Part shown: in pieces, positions 8,514-17,299 of the stretch
Position numbering within the stretch: position 1 is the stretch's first letter
How the letters are laid out: each line of letters starts with the position of its first letter
Assembly (NCBI GenBank): GCA_016186715.1
Contig: JACPLA010000074.1
Location: 70,452-108,030 of the forward strand
DNA length: 37,579 nucleotides
Direction of reading: 5' to 3'
From: Ignavibacteriales bacterium
Lineage (GTDB): Bacteria; Bacteroidota; Ignavibacteria; UBA10030
The notes under the pieces: generated by a model
Seen by the model: the letters and a program-made list of their open reading frames with translations, nothing else
What the model was told of the DNA's origin: nothing
Databases searched by the model: none
Program-made: the position numbers and the translations under genes

Positions 8514-8594
8514 CAAGAGCTGTTTGTTCTGGCATAAGTTCTCCGGCCTTCTTACATTTTCTCAAAGTCGTTATCCTTCCACGTTTTTTCGCTG

Positions 8595-9482
8595 ATGATT
8601 TCGAAAACCACTCAGGTCCGACAGTATTTTGAAATCCTCCAGGATTCGACCTGCGCGCGTCTTGAACAGTTGGAGAGCGGTCATCGATTCATTGAGGATC
8701 GCTGGATTCACCACGAGGGCGGCGGCGGGCAGACAAGGATCCTTCAAAATGGCGTTATCTTTGAAAAAGGGGGGGTGAACACTTCAGCAGTTCGCGGAAC
8801 CCTCTCAGATTCCCTTGCCCGCCGTCTGGAAGTCAACCCCCAGCGTTACTCCGCTTCCGGTATTTCTCTCGTCCTTCATCCCGTGAGCCCCATGATCCCT
8901 ACGGTTCATACCAATTTCCGGTATTTCGAGCTCGAGGATGGAGCATGGTGGTTTGGAGGCGGTGCCGACCTGACGCCGTATTACCTTTTTGAAGACGATG
9001 TCCGTCACTTCCATCGTGTTTGGAAGCAAGCATGCGACGCTGTCGATCCCTCCTACCACAAAAAGTTTAAGCAATGGTGTGATGAATATTTCTTTCTTCC
9101 CCACCGCCTCGAGGCACGAGGCGTGGGGGGAATCTTCTTTGACTATCTCAAAGGGGATTTCGAAATCCTCTTTAGGTTTATCAGAACTTGCGGTAATTCC
9201 TTCCTGGAATCGTATGTCCCCATCGTTGAAACGAGACTAAACGAGCCGTGGGGAGAACATGAAAAGGAATGGCAGCTTCTCCGGAGAGGAAGGTATGTCG
9301 AGTTTAATCTTTTGTACGACAGGGGGACGGCGTTTGGACTGGAGTCACGAGGCCGGGTGGAGTCAATCCTCATGTCCCTTCCTCCTGCTGTCCGATGGCG
9401 ATATAACTTCGAACCGTCGGCGGGATCGCGGGAAGATGCCCTGGTTCAGGTTCTTCGCACCCCGCGCGAATGGATCCAATAG
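8595..9482 (+). CDS. hemF: Oxygen-dependent coproporphyrinogen III oxidase
   Basis: Converts coproporphyrinogen III to protoporphyrinogen IX with molecular oxygen. At 295 residues it matches the aerobic HemF family: 'EKGGVNTSAVRG', 'GISLVLHPVSPMIPTVHTNFRYFE', 'WWFGGGADLTPYYLFEDDVRHFH', 'FFLPHRLEARGVGGIFFDYL', 'YVEFNLLYDRGTAFGL' and 'ESILMSLPPAVRWRYN'. It is unrelated to the radical-SAM HemN. Its presence shows that the cell makes haem through protoporphyrin and has oxygen available. No clear ribosome site precedes ATG 8595. Confidence 0.97.
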   Translation: MISKTTQVRQYFEILQDSTCARLEQLESGHRFIEDRWIHHEGGGGQTRILQNGVIFEKGGVNTSAVRGTLSDSLARRLEVNPQRYSASGISLVLHPVSPMIPTVHTNFRYFELEDGAWWFGGGADLTPYYLFEDDVRHFHRVWKQACDAVDPSYHKKFKQWCDEYFFLPHRLEARGVGGIFFDYLKGDFEILFRFIRTCGNSFLESYVPIVETRLNEPWGEHEKEWQLLRRGRYVEFNLLYDRGTAFGLESRGRVESILMSLPPAVRWRYNFEPSAGSREDALVQVLRTPREWIQ

Positions 9483-9529
9483 ACGATGCGACACGAATGA
9501 AAACGGAAAAACAGACGGAGCGCTCGTAA

Positions 9530-10600
9530 ATGTCGAAGAAAATCGCCGTCGTCACCTTCCAGCTCGGTGGTCCGGATTCCGTTGAAGCCGTTGAACCGTT
9601 TTTGAACAATCTCTTTCTCGACCCGGATATCATCGACTTTCCGGGAGCATTTCTTGCCCGCAAGTTTCTGGCCAAAACCATCGCGTCCCGACGATCGAAA
9701 CCCGTCGGAGAACACTACTTGGAAATCGGCGGAAAATCACCGATCAATGAACTGACCGACAGACAGGTTCGAGCCCTTGAACGCCTGTTGCGTACCAGAA
9801 ATATTGATGCCCGTGTTTTCGTTGCCATGCGGTACTGGCATCCCATGACAGACGAGGTTGTCAAGGCCGTCAAGAAGGGAGGGTATGATCGACTCATCCT
9901 TCTTCCTCTCTATCCTCAATTCTCCAAGGCCACAACGTACTCCAGCTTGAACGAATGGCGACGACAGAGCCTCCGACTCGGTCTCGAAATTCCACACAAC
10001 CTCATTTGCTGCTATCCGAACCATCACTTGTACATCGAGGCCCTTGTTCAGAATATCCACGTTTCCTTTGAGCGATTCAGAGGAGCCCGTCAGGAAGAGG
10101 TGGATCTTTTGTTTAGTGCCCACGGTGTTCCGGTCGATTTCATACGCCGCGGGGATCCCTACAAGCTCCAGGTGGAAGAGACGGTGCGACAGGTACTGAG
10201 GCAGGGAAACTGGAAAAGTCCGGCACTTCTATGTTACCAGAGCAAGGTTGGCCCTTCACGTTGGCTTGAGCCGTCTCTTCATCAGAGTATCCGCAGTCTT
10301 GCTGCAAAAGGGAGAAAACACCTTCTTGTCGTGCCGATCGCGTTCGTGACCGAACACATCGAAACGCTCCACGAGATCAATATCGAAGCCCGTGAAGAGG
10401 CTGTTCATCTGGGTGTTCGCCAATTCGAAATGATGCCGGCGTTGAACGATCATCCGAAGTTCATCGAGTGTCTTGCAGATCTTGTTGAACTGAGGCTGGC
10501 CTCCAATTCCCAGGAATATTCGAAATGCCGTGTTTTTTACGAAGGACAAGAAAAGAAGGACGAACCCCGCTTATGTCCCTGGTATCATTTGAGCTCCTAA
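9530..10600 (+). CDS. hemH: Ferrochelatase
   Basis: Inserts ferrous iron into protoporphyrin IX. The 356-residue protein begins with 'KIAVVTFQLGGPDSVEAVEPFLNNLF'. It has the family segments 'MRYWHPMTDEVVKAVKKGGYDRLILLPLYPQFSKATTYSS', the active-site 'LLFSAHGVPVDFIRRGDPY' (His198), 'LCYQSKVGPSRWLEPS' and 'FVTEHIETLHEI' (Glu275). GGAG about 10 bases upstream supports ATG 9530. The C-terminal tail after residue 320 contains two cysteines, too few for the [2Fe-2S] centre seen in some ferrochelatases. HemF and a HemY-type oxidase on either side place it in the protoporphyrin branch, not the coproporphyrin branch. Confidence 0.96.
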   Translation: MSKKIAVVTFQLGGPDSVEAVEPFLNNLFLDPDIIDFPGAFLARKFLAKTIASRRSKPVGEHYLEIGGKSPINELTDRQVRALERLLRTRNIDARVFVAMRYWHPMTDEVVKAVKKGGYDRLILLPLYPQFSKATTYSSLNEWRRQSLRLGLEIPHNLICCYPNHHLYIEALVQNIHVSFERFRGARQEEVDLLFSAHGVPVDFIRRGDPYKLQVEETVRQVLRQGNWKSPALLCYQSKVGPSRWLEPSLHQSIRSLAAKGRKHLLVVPIAFVTEHIETLHEINIEAREEAVHLGVRQFEMMPALNDHPKFIECLADLVELRLASNSQEYSKCRVFYEGQEKKDEPRLCPWYHLSS

Positions 10601-10731
10601 TGTCTCGGCACACAAGTTTCTTGAATAAGTCCGCAAAACAAAAGCAGGCAAAACAAACGGATTCGCCCGAATGTACTGCAAGGATTAATTCAAGGAATTT
10701 CTGGGACTCGACACTAACATCCTCTTGAAGA

Positions 10732-12168
10732 ATGAATCCAAAGAAGGTTGACGTTGTCATTGTCGGGGGCGGGATCTCCGGGTTATGTGCGGCGCATTGG
10801 CTTGCCAAACGGGGCGTTGATGTTCTCCTCCTTGAAAAGGACGCCGAAGTGGGAGGCACAATGAAAACAGTGCGGGAGCAGGGATATCTTGTCGAAACCG
10901 GTCCTAACAGTGCGCTTGAAACGACGTCGCTCTTCCGCGAGCTTGTGACCGATCTTTCGCTCGAATCGGAGTTTCTGTATGCCAATCCCTCCGGCAAGAA
11001 GCGCTACGTACTCCGAGAGGGCCAGCTTCGGGCCCTTCCCCTTTCCCCACCTGCCTTCCTGACCTCACGGCTTTTTTCAGCAAAAGCGAAGCTGAGGGTT
11101 CTCAAAGAACCTTTCATCGGGCGTGCGACACATGAAGAGAGTATTGCAGAATTTGTGATCCGTCGCCTCGGCAGGGAATTTCTGGACTACGCGATCGATC
11201 CCTTCGTTGCCGGCGTGTACGCGGCACGTCCGGAACACCTCAGTGTGCAAGCCGCGTTCCCGAAACTCTATGCGCTGGAAGAGCGGTATGGCGGGCTTGT
11301 CAGGGGAATGATCAAAGGGCGCAAAGAACGCACGAAACGAGGTGAGAAAGGAAAGGACCGTGCAGAGACGTTTTCATTCCGCCACGGCATGCAGGTGCTC
11401 CCGCTTGCGCTGGCCCAATCCCTTGGAGACCGCGTCATTTGCCGCTCGAAGGTAACGTTGGTTCAGGATCTCACGCTTGACACCACGATACCGGTGGATG
11501 AACCGGGTGCGCGTCATTTCCGCGTGGAATTCCTCCTCGGGGATCAAAGCTCCGAGGTTGAAGCGGACGTCGTCATCCTGGCCGTTCCGACGGCGGCTGC
11601 AGCATCGCTGATACAACCGTTTTCAAGAGAAACTGCACAAGATCTCAGGAATATTCACTACCCTCCCGTTGCTTCTGTCTTCCTCGGATATGCTCAAGAT
11701 CAGATTGGACATTCCCTTGACGGATTCGGTTTTCTCGTCCCGTCAAAGGAGAGCCGATCAATCCTTGGAAGCCTCTGGTCGTCCAGTCTCTTTCCTGAAA
11801 GGGCTCCCCGCGGCTATGCAGGGCTGACAACGTTTGTGGGTGGAAGCCGGCAACCAGAACTGGTTGAGAAATCCGAAGGTGTCCTCATCGATCTTGTCGC
11901 AGGCGAACTAGAAACTGCTATGCAAGTTCGAGGAAAACCCGTATATTGGAAGGTGACAAAATGGCCACGGGCGATTCCGCAGTATGAACTGGGCTATCTC
12001 CGCACGATGGACGGCCTCGGCCGTTTTGAGGAGGAGCATCCCGGATTGTTCCTTTCCGGCAACTACCGGGGTGGCATTTCGGTGGGTGATTGTGTCACCA
12101 ATGCCTCGGCGATGGCCGAACGTGTAGGAAAGTACCTCAGTCTGCCGGCGGTTCGTTCGATTGCGTAA
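10732..12168 (+). CDS. hemY: Protoporphyrinogen oxidase, HemY type
   Basis: FAD-dependent oxidation of protoporphyrinogen IX to protoporphyrin IX. The 478-residue protein opens with the dinucleotide-binding motif 'VDVVIVGGGISGLCAAHWLAKRGVDVLLLEKD' and continues with 'GYLVETGPNSAL', 'FVIRRLGREFLDYAIDPFVAGVYAARPEHLSVQAAFPKL' and 'TFSFRHGMQVLPLALA'. It ends with the FAD-capping 'GLFLSGNYRGGISVGDCVTNASAMAERV', which is typical of the HemY/PPOX family (the family also called HemG). It follows hemH after 131 bases without a visible terminator. A coproporphyrinogen-oxidising (CgoX) activity cannot be excluded from sequence, but hemF in the same operon argues for protoporphyrinogen. Confidence 0.95.
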   Translation: MNPKKVDVVIVGGGISGLCAAHWLAKRGVDVLLLEKDAEVGGTMKTVREQGYLVETGPNSALETTSLFRELVTDLSLESEFLYANPSGKKRYVLREGQLRALPLSPPAFLTSRLFSAKAKLRVLKEPFIGRATHEESIAEFVIRRLGREFLDYAIDPFVAGVYAARPEHLSVQAAFPKLYALEERYGGLVRGMIKGRKERTKRGEKGKDRAETFSFRHGMQVLPLALAQSLGDRVICRSKVTLVQDLTLDTTIPVDEPGARHFRVEFLLGDQSSEVEADVVILAVPTAAAASLIQPFSRETAQDLRNIHYPPVASVFLGYAQDQIGHSLDGFGFLVPSKESRSILGSLWSSSLFPERAPRGYAGLTTFVGGSRQPELVEKSEGVLIDLVAGELETAMQVRGKPVYWKVTKWPRAIPQYELGYLRTMDGLGRFEEEHPGLFLSGNYRGGISVGDCVTNASAMAERVGKYLSLPAVRSIA

Positions 12169-12186
12169 ACACCTGGAGGAGTCACC

Positions 12187-12912
12187 ATGGACAACTGTGT
12201 TCATCACTTGATCTTCGTGGTTCTTGTTCTCTCCCTCGTTTTCGTCCCTTCTTCTGCGTATGCCCTGCAACAGGCTGGCGGAACACAGGATCCCGGCCCC
12301 GAGATCATGATGCCGGGCCAGTTCACGCAAGTGCTGAAGGAGGTTTGGACATTCTTGAAGGGAGAGACGGAGAACTACCTGGCCTCCATCGAAAGGAAAG
12401 ATGAGTTTGAAACGGCAGTGGAGTTTGAGAGGAAGGTGACCGATTCGAGGCGTCAGTATCTGGCCAAGGTTATCAAGTACAGTCGTGATCAGAAGCTGGA
12501 TCAGCGTGTTTTCGGAGTTCTCTTTAAGGCAAGCCTCGAGTCCTACGACGCTGATAAACAACTATATACAGTTTCATCTTCGACCGTGGTCGACGCCCCG
12601 TACAATATTCCGACGGTTCAGTGTGTTATTCGCCGCAATTCGTACGTCTACCTTGCCGATTCGATCCGTGCCGGATATCGAACTTCGAGTCTCTACGTCC
12701 GTCTCCCCTCGGGGACAAAGTGGCAGGTGAGCCGCGACCTCGCCAAGGCGGCCAAAACGGAGGAGCCCAGCATCTACTTCCGGGCCAACGTCAAGATTGA
12801 TATCGAGAAGGCGGACTTTAAAGACAAGGCCATTCTCGAATTAGTTCCCGTCGAACTGGCCTTCCTCAATAATGCGTCGGACCAGGTGTACTGGGCGGTC
12901 CCGATTCGATAA
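12187..12912 (+). CDS. Exported protein of unknown function
   Basis: A 241-residue protein with a clear signal peptide: a hydrophobic stretch at residues about 8-21, and a likely cleavage after 'PSSAYA'. The mature part starts with a helical region containing 'IERKDEFETAVEFERKVTDSRRQYL'. This is close to the 'FETTAEYEKRL' motif I know from many periplasmic proteins of Bacteroidota and Proteobacteria. A beta-rich C-terminal half follows. A strong GGAGGAG ribosome site precedes ATG 12187. It starts 18 bases after hemY, so it is probably cotranscribed with the haem genes, and it is followed by a bidirectional terminator. I see no haem-binding motif and do not assign a function. Confidence 0.85.
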   Translation: MDNCVHHLIFVVLVLSLVFVPSSAYALQQAGGTQDPGPEIMMPGQFTQVLKEVWTFLKGETENYLASIERKDEFETAVEFERKVTDSRRQYLAKVIKYSRDQKLDQRVFGVLFKASLESYDADKQLYTVSSSTVVDAPYNIPTVQCVIRRNSYVYLADSIRAGYRTSSLYVRLPSGTKWQVSRDLAKAAKTEEPSIYFRANVKIDIEKADFKDKAILELVPVELAFLNNASDQVYWAVPIR

Positions 12913-12936
12913 CTCCCGCGCGCCTCTAAGACTGAA

Positions 12937-12965
12937 AAGGCCGGTATCACTCCGATGCCGGCCTT
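12937..12965. terminator. Bidirectional terminator between haem operon and pilin-like genes
   Basis: A 12-bp stem (AAGGCCGGTATC / GATGCCGGCCTT, with one G-T wobble) and a 5-base loop. It lies 24 bases after the plus-strand stop at 12912 and 25 bases beyond the minus-strand stop at 12991. T-rich sequence follows on both strands, so it probably serves both. Confidence 0.85.
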
Positions 12966-12990
12966 CGTGTTTCCAACTCCAACCCCGGCG

Positions 12991-13548
12991 TCAGATATTC
13001 CCCGGATGAAAATCAGTCTCCCAAATACTTGTAGGATAGAACTGGTTAATCGGCCGGTCACCCTGCATAACGATCTTTACCCAAAGCGACTTGATCGAAG
13101 CAAGATCGGTTGTCACGGCACCCGTACCATCATAATATTTGAAGGAAAAGGTCACAACCCCGTGACCGATATCGACCGGAGTCCCGCTGTTAACTCGGCG
13201 GTACATGATGCGGTCGTCGGGATTGGGTGTTTCACTCATTTCGCTAGTCGGACCAACGTAGTAGTAGATCGTGTCGGGAGTCGTATTCGCGTCACCGGGG
13301 CTGAGATCCCCCAGAAACCTCACACGGTTGGTGTCGGCGAGCTTAAATACGTCTCCGGTAACATTGTACCCTAAGTATCTCAGATCATTCCGAAAAATGT
13401 CCGCCACTGTCGCAGTATTCTGCTTCACGATCGCATGTTGCGCCTTTTCATACAACAATTCATGAAGCTGAATGTTCATCGTAATAACGATGTAAACGAT
13501 TGCACCGCGAACCGCCATCGATGCGATCAGGTCGAGAATCACACCCAT
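12991..13548 (-). CDS. Pilin-like/minor pseudopilin protein (PilW-like), non-canonical leader
   Basis: 185 residues with one N-terminal hydrophobic segment (about 2-26), followed by a helix and a beta-rich C-terminal domain. The phrases 'ADIFRNDLRYLGYNV', 'IYYYVG' and 'DRIMYRRVNSG' recall minor pseudopilins of the PilW/GspJ kind, in which the N-terminal helix leads into a strand-rich head. There is no basic prepilin leader and no glutamate five residues after a glycine cleavage site. Its ATG shares a base with the stop of the upstream gene (TAATG), so it is coupled to it and, through it, to gspE. Assignment to a filament or secretion complex rests on this context and on fold-like features. 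It is the last gene of the operon. Confidence 0.65.
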   Translation of the reverse strand: MGVILDLIASMAVRGAIVYIVITMNIQLHELLYEKAQHAIVKQNTATVADIFRNDLRYLGYNVTGDVFKLADTNRVRFLGDLSPGDANTTPDTIYYYVGPTSEMSETPNPDDRIMYRRVNSGTPVDIGHGVVTFSFKYYDGTGAVTTDLASIKSLWVKIVMQGDRPINQFYPTSIWETDFHPGNI

Positions 13549-14156
13549 TAGTTTGTTACCAGAGTGCTAAAGGCGATGGGATTGTGTGGGTTAAGATACG
13601 TGGATTGATGCGCGTAGACAGTAACGCGCTTGAAGTACGTTTGTGTACTCACTTTCGAATCCGGACTGCTGTCTTTCACGTAATACACTTCAACCGTCAG
13701 TCTTAAATTTTGAATCACATTGGTGTCGATGACTCGTTCATATCCATGGTAGTCATCGGCATCATCGAATGCTGCAATGGACTTGAATGGGCTTTGATCC
13801 GCAGCCGGGCATTCTCCCCGTTCTTCCGGGGGAAGGTCATAACGAAGGAGTTTTTCACCACTGGGATCGTGGTTGTGTGATCCCCATACCGCAGATCGCT
13901 CCGTTGAATTTGGTCCAAGCGAAGAGGGGGAGGTAAACTCTGACGGGGCCTGATAGACCGAATCTTTTGAATTGGCGTCGAACTTTTTTCTGGCAATTTC
14001 GGTCAGGAGCGCCTGGGCATAATTGACGGCAAGATCGAACGTTTCGCCCCGTACGATATCCTTTTCCCCCTCAATAATAAGCCGGTTGGCATTCAGGACC
14101 AGCGCCGCAAGTACCACGAGCGTAGCGGCGCTCAGCATGGTTTGCCCAAGATTCAC
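13548..14156 (-). CDS. Pilin-like protein with non-canonical N-terminus
   Basis: 202 residues beginning 'MNLGQTMLSAATLVVLAALVLNANRLI', a hydrophobic N-terminal helix that could anchor the protein in the inner membrane and pack in a pilus core. A helix ('DLAVNYAQALLTEIARKKFD') and a polar domain follow. The GTG start at 14156 is supported by GGAGG, which overlaps the end of gspE about 9 bases upstream. The only possible prepilin cleavage is after Gly4; the following residues lack the Glu5 of classical type IV pilins. It is cotranscribed with gspF-gspE upstream and the second pilin-like gene downstream. The role as filament subunit is inference from context. Confidence 0.65.
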   Translation of the reverse strand: MNLGQTMLSAATLVVLAALVLNANRLIIEGEKDIVRGETFDLAVNYAQALLTEIARKKFDANSKDSVYQAPSEFTSPSSLGPNSTERSAVWGSHNHDPSGEKLLRYDLPPEERGECPAADQSPFKSIAAFDDADDYHGYERVIDTNVIQNLRLTVEVYYVKDSSPDSKVSTQTYFKRVTVYAHQSTYLNPHNPIAFSTLVTN

Positions 14157-14160
14157 GCCT

Positions 14161-15951
14161 TTATTCCTCCTCTACGGTCGCACTAGCAACTTCTTCGAGG
14201 GATGTCACTCCTTGTTTCAACAATTCGAGAGCGGCCTGGCGCAGCGTCCTCATTCCCTGTTTGATTGCCAGATTTCTCACGCGCTCTTCGTCCACCATTC
14301 TGTCCGCCTCCAGGATCACTTTGCGGATGTCCTTGGTAAAATAGAGCGCTTCGTGTATTGCCGTTCGTCCTCTGTATCCTTTCAAGCAGTCCTTACACCC
14401 GATCGGCCGATAGAACCTTGATTGTTTGATTTCTTTTTCTGTCAGTCCGACTTTTTTCAACACTTCCTGATCCGGCTCCGAAATGGGGCTCTTGCATTTC
14501 TCACAGAGTTTCCGCAAAAGCCGTTGCGCCAGAATCATATTAATTGAGTAGGCCAACAAAAAAGGTTCTACCTCCATCTTGTACAGGCGTGAAATGGCGC
14601 TGGGGGCATCATTGGTGTGAAGCGTCGAAAAGGTCAGATGTCCCGTGTTGGCAAGTTTGACGGCAATGTTTGCGGTGATCTGATCACGGATTTCTCCCAC
14701 CATGACGATATCTGGGTCGTGTCGAAGAATAGCTCGGAGAGCTCCTTCGAAGTCCAGCTTGGGGTTCAGCTTCACCTGACGTGCGCCGTCAATAAAGTAC
14801 TCTACGGGATCTTCCACGGTAATGACATTCACCGAAGGATCCATGACAGTCTTCAAAGCGGCCACCAACGTAGTACTTTTGCCGCTGCCGGTTGGCCCCG
14901 TAACAATGACAATCCCGTACGGCTTGCTGATGGCTTTGACAAAACTCTCCCTTGCCACCGGCTCAAATCCGAGGTCATCAATCGAACTTCCGACCTTTGG
15001 TTCCTGGAGAACTCTGATGACGATGGATTCCAGCTTACTCCTCAACTCCTTGCCGACAACGGGAATCACCGACACTCGGAAACGGACGGTCTTCCTGTCA
15101 ATGATGAATTGTGCAAAGCCGTCCTGGGCGGTGTTCCGCTCGAATCGATCCACGTTCATGGCCCGGTCTTTCACAACAGCCGCAACGGCCTCAGCTCTGC
15201 TTTCCGTGTGGGTGTACCAGACGGAGAGTTTTCCATCGACCCGGAAGTGAAACTCCGTGCTTCTCTCGCCGCGTGGTATCACGTGGATATCGCTCGCCCC
15301 CACGCGCACCGCATCCATGAAAATGTTTTCGACAAGATCGACCAATCCGCTCCGGTTGATTTCTTCTTCCAGCACCTGCTCATACAGTTCAGAGTCCTCT
15401 TCTAGCGGGGCAAATTCCGACTCATCGCGAAGAGACGATTCCTTGTCTTTGTAGGTTGATCGGCCGATATTAACCCGCTTCCAAAGCTCTTCGTACTGGT
15501 CATAACTCACGTAAAAGATCTCGAACTTAAGAAAATCGAAGGTGCGGGCGATGAGATGAACGGTCGATTTCGTGGGATCCGGAGTAATGACAAACAAACG
15601 ATCCGGGTTTTCCGGGTCTGTCGTGAACGGGAGTACGTGGTTTTCCACCGCCAGCTCCCGGATCGAGACGGGGAGGTCATTCAATTGCTTTCGAATGAAC
15701 GCCAGCTGGCTGTCCTCCACGGTGTAATTCGCAACGTCAAGGGTCTTGAATGCGTAAAAGTCCGCAACCTCCTGATAGACCTTGTTACGATCAACGTTAA
15801 AATCTTCCACGAGAACTTGAGGAAGCTTTCGCCGGTTCTTTTGGGTCTCTTTGCTCAAGGTATCCAACGCCGTGAGAAGAATATCGGGAGTGATAATTCC
15901 CTTTTCGATCAGGATTTCCCCAAATTCTTTTTTCGGTCTCTTTACGTCCAT
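14161..15951 (-). CDS. GspE/PilB-type secretion or pilus assembly ATPase
   Basis: Cytoplasmic hexameric ATPase that powers type II secretion or type IV pilus extension. It has 596 residues from ATG 15951; positions here are in the 602-residue track ORF, whose TTG start at 15969 overlaps gspF. There is an N-terminal GspE_N/MshEN-like domain ('KEFGEILIEKGIITPDILLTALD') and a linker. The ATPase core has Walker A 'GPTGSGKST' (about 358-366), the Asp-box 'ITVEDPVEY', Walker B 'ILRHDPDIVMVGEIRD' and the His-box 'TGHLTFSTLHTNDA'. The four-cysteine zinc motif is 'CEKC...CKDC', typical of GspE/PilB and absent from PilT. ATG 15951 is 4 bases after the gspF stop. No secretin or prepilin peptidase gene is near, so secretion versus pilus cannot be decided. 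Confidence 0.95.
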   Translation of the reverse strand: MDVKRPKKEFGEILIEKGIITPDILLTALDTLSKETQKNRRKLPQVLVEDFNVDRNKVYQEVADFYAFKTLDVANYTVEDSQLAFIRKQLNDLPVSIRELAVENHVLPFTTDPENPDRLFVITPDPTKSTVHLIARTFDFLKFEIFYVSYDQYEELWKRVNIGRSTYKDKESSLRDESEFAPLEEDSELYEQVLEEEINRSGLVDLVENIFMDAVRVGASDIHVIPRGERSTEFHFRVDGKLSVWYTHTESRAEAVAAVVKDRAMNVDRFERNTAQDGFAQFIIDRKTVRFRVSVIPVVGKELRSKLESIVIRVLQEPKVGSSIDDLGFEPVARESFVKAISKPYGIVIVTGPTGSGKSTTLVAALKTVMDPSVNVITVEDPVEYFIDGARQVKLNPKLDFEGALRAILRHDPDIVMVGEIRDQITANIAVKLANTGHLTFSTLHTNDAPSAISRLYKMEVEPFLLAYSINMILAQRLLRKLCEKCKSPISEPDQEVLKKVGLTEKEIKQSRFYRPIGCKDCLKGYRGRTAIHEALYFTKDIRKVILEADRMVDEERVRNLAIKQGMRTLRQAALELLKQGVTSLEEVASATVEEE

Positions 15952-15955
15952 AGGT

Positions 15956-17299
15956 CTAGTATTGGTCAACCCGAATCGTGGCCGTTTCCGAGGAAAGATA
16001 GGTGAGAAACACGAGCGCCACCATGATGATCATGGAGATGGCAACTTCAATGAAGCTCACGAGATTCTTCATGGAATATTGGTTTTCCATCTGATAGTAA
16101 TCAGCCAGTTGAGTGGAGGTGGCCTTCACGTCGCCCGTTTCGCCCGCCGTCCGGAATCGCGAGATCACCATCTCGGGGAAAAAGATCGTTTGGTCAAGCG
16201 CATGGGCCAACTCCGTTCCGTATTTGAGCATCAACGGAACGGCAACGGTCTTGACCTGTTTGTCAAGATACCTGTTACCGCAAGCCTCACCTGCCAGGCG
16301 AATGGCATCGATGTTCTCTCCGGAACTCGTGTAGACGATTCCAAGCACGCGACAGAAGATCTCAACGCTCGTATTCCGTAAGATACGCCCAACGTAGGGA
16401 ACCCGGATGACGAAGCGATGAAACGCCATCTTTCCCGTCGGAGAAAAAATATAGGCATAGAACCCGGTAATTGCCAGGAGACTTAATGTGATGATCCATC
16501 CGATGTTCTCCTGAACGAACGAACTGAACTCCAACGTCGCCCGCGTGAGCGGAGGCATGGTTGAAGTCATCGGCGCGAGCATTTCGGCCATTTGGGGAAG
16601 CAGATAGACAACGTAGAATGCGATCGCCCCCACAAGGGTCAGCGAAGTCACCGCGGGAAGTATGAGGGAGCTGGTAAGCCCTTTTTTGAAATCCGCCTGA
16701 CGTTCCACGAGCTGAGCGACACTCTGAAAAATCGATGTCATATTTCCGCTCTTGGAGGCGATGCCAAGCATCAATGCCGTATGCTCCCCGAGGACCTTCC
16801 CTTGCCGGGCGAATGCTTCGCGAGAATCAACGCCGTTCTTAAGATCCTGGATAATATCGCGAAGAGCCATCTTGAGGTAATTGTCCCGCACATTGTTCGA
16901 CATAATGCGGAGGACCTCAGTATACGGCATCTTTTGTTCGAGGAGCTTTGCGCTGGTTCCAATAAACGAGACGAGTTCCCCGGTGGAGGCTGCCATCTTG
17001 AACTCAAAAGCCAGACGGACGAACTTGACCTTGAATCCGAGGCGTTCAAGGGCAGAGACAACTTCCTGGCGGGAGTACGCGCTCTGAACCCCCGTAATCT
17101 CTTTGTTCCCCCTCCGAACGCTGTAGTTGTAGTTCCGTTTCTTTTTGAGGGAAACAAGAGAGGACTTATTAAGCTGACAAATGGTCTTGGCTTTTTTCCG
17201 TGCCTGAAGAAACGAGGTCGCATAGATAAAGCGCTGAACCACGCGTCCGGTTTGATCACGTGCCTGTAACCTGTACTCAGATCCCAGTAACTGGGCCAT
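15956..17299 (-). CDS. GspF/PilC-type inner-membrane platform protein
   Basis: Polytopic inner-membrane protein that couples the GspE ATPase to the growing pseudopilus. The 447 residues contain two T2SSF domains: 'ELVSFIGTSAKLLEQKMPYTEVLRIM', ending in a membrane hairpin near 'LTSSLILPAVTSLTLVGAIAFYVVYLLPQMAEML', and 'EIFCRVLGIVYTSSGENIDAIRLAGEACGN', ending in a last membrane helix. The N-terminal 95 residues are longer than usual and contain two copies of the short GspF N-terminal motif (residues about 8-52 and 53-96). It is the first gene of the minus-strand operon gspF-gspE-pilin-pilin. The region upstream holds a 10-base direct repeat, but no clear ribosome site precedes ATG 17299. Confidence 0.93.
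   Translation of the reverse strand: MAQLLGSEYRLQARDQTGRVVQRFIYATSFLQARKKAKTICQLNKSSLVSLKKKRNYNYSVRRGNKEITGVQSAYSRQEVVSALERLGFKVKFVRLAFEFKMAASTGELVSFIGTSAKLLEQKMPYTEVLRIMSNNVRDNYLKMALRDIIQDLKNGVDSREAFARQGKVLGEHTALMLGIASKSGNMTSIFQSVAQLVERQADFKKGLTSSLILPAVTSLTLVGAIAFYVVYLLPQMAEMLAPMTSTMPPLTRATLEFSSFVQENIGWIITLSLLAITGFYAYIFSPTGKMAFHRFVIRVPYVGRILRNTSVEIFCRVLGIVYTSSGENIDAIRLAGEACGNRYLDKQVKTVAVPLMLKYGTELAHALDQTIFFPEMVISRFRTAGETGDVKATSTQLADYYQMENQYSMKNLVSFIEVAISMIIMVALVFLTYLSSETATIRVDQY

Noticed and set aside
10601-10731. Possible small gene or terminator between hemH and hemY
   Set aside because: No ORF with a ribosome site and no stable hairpin; treated as a plain intercistronic gap.
14617-15405. 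262-residue plus-strand ORF opposite gspE
   Set aside because: It lies entirely antisense to the conserved gspE coding sequence, has no ribosome site and shows no protein-like motif; it is a shadow frame.
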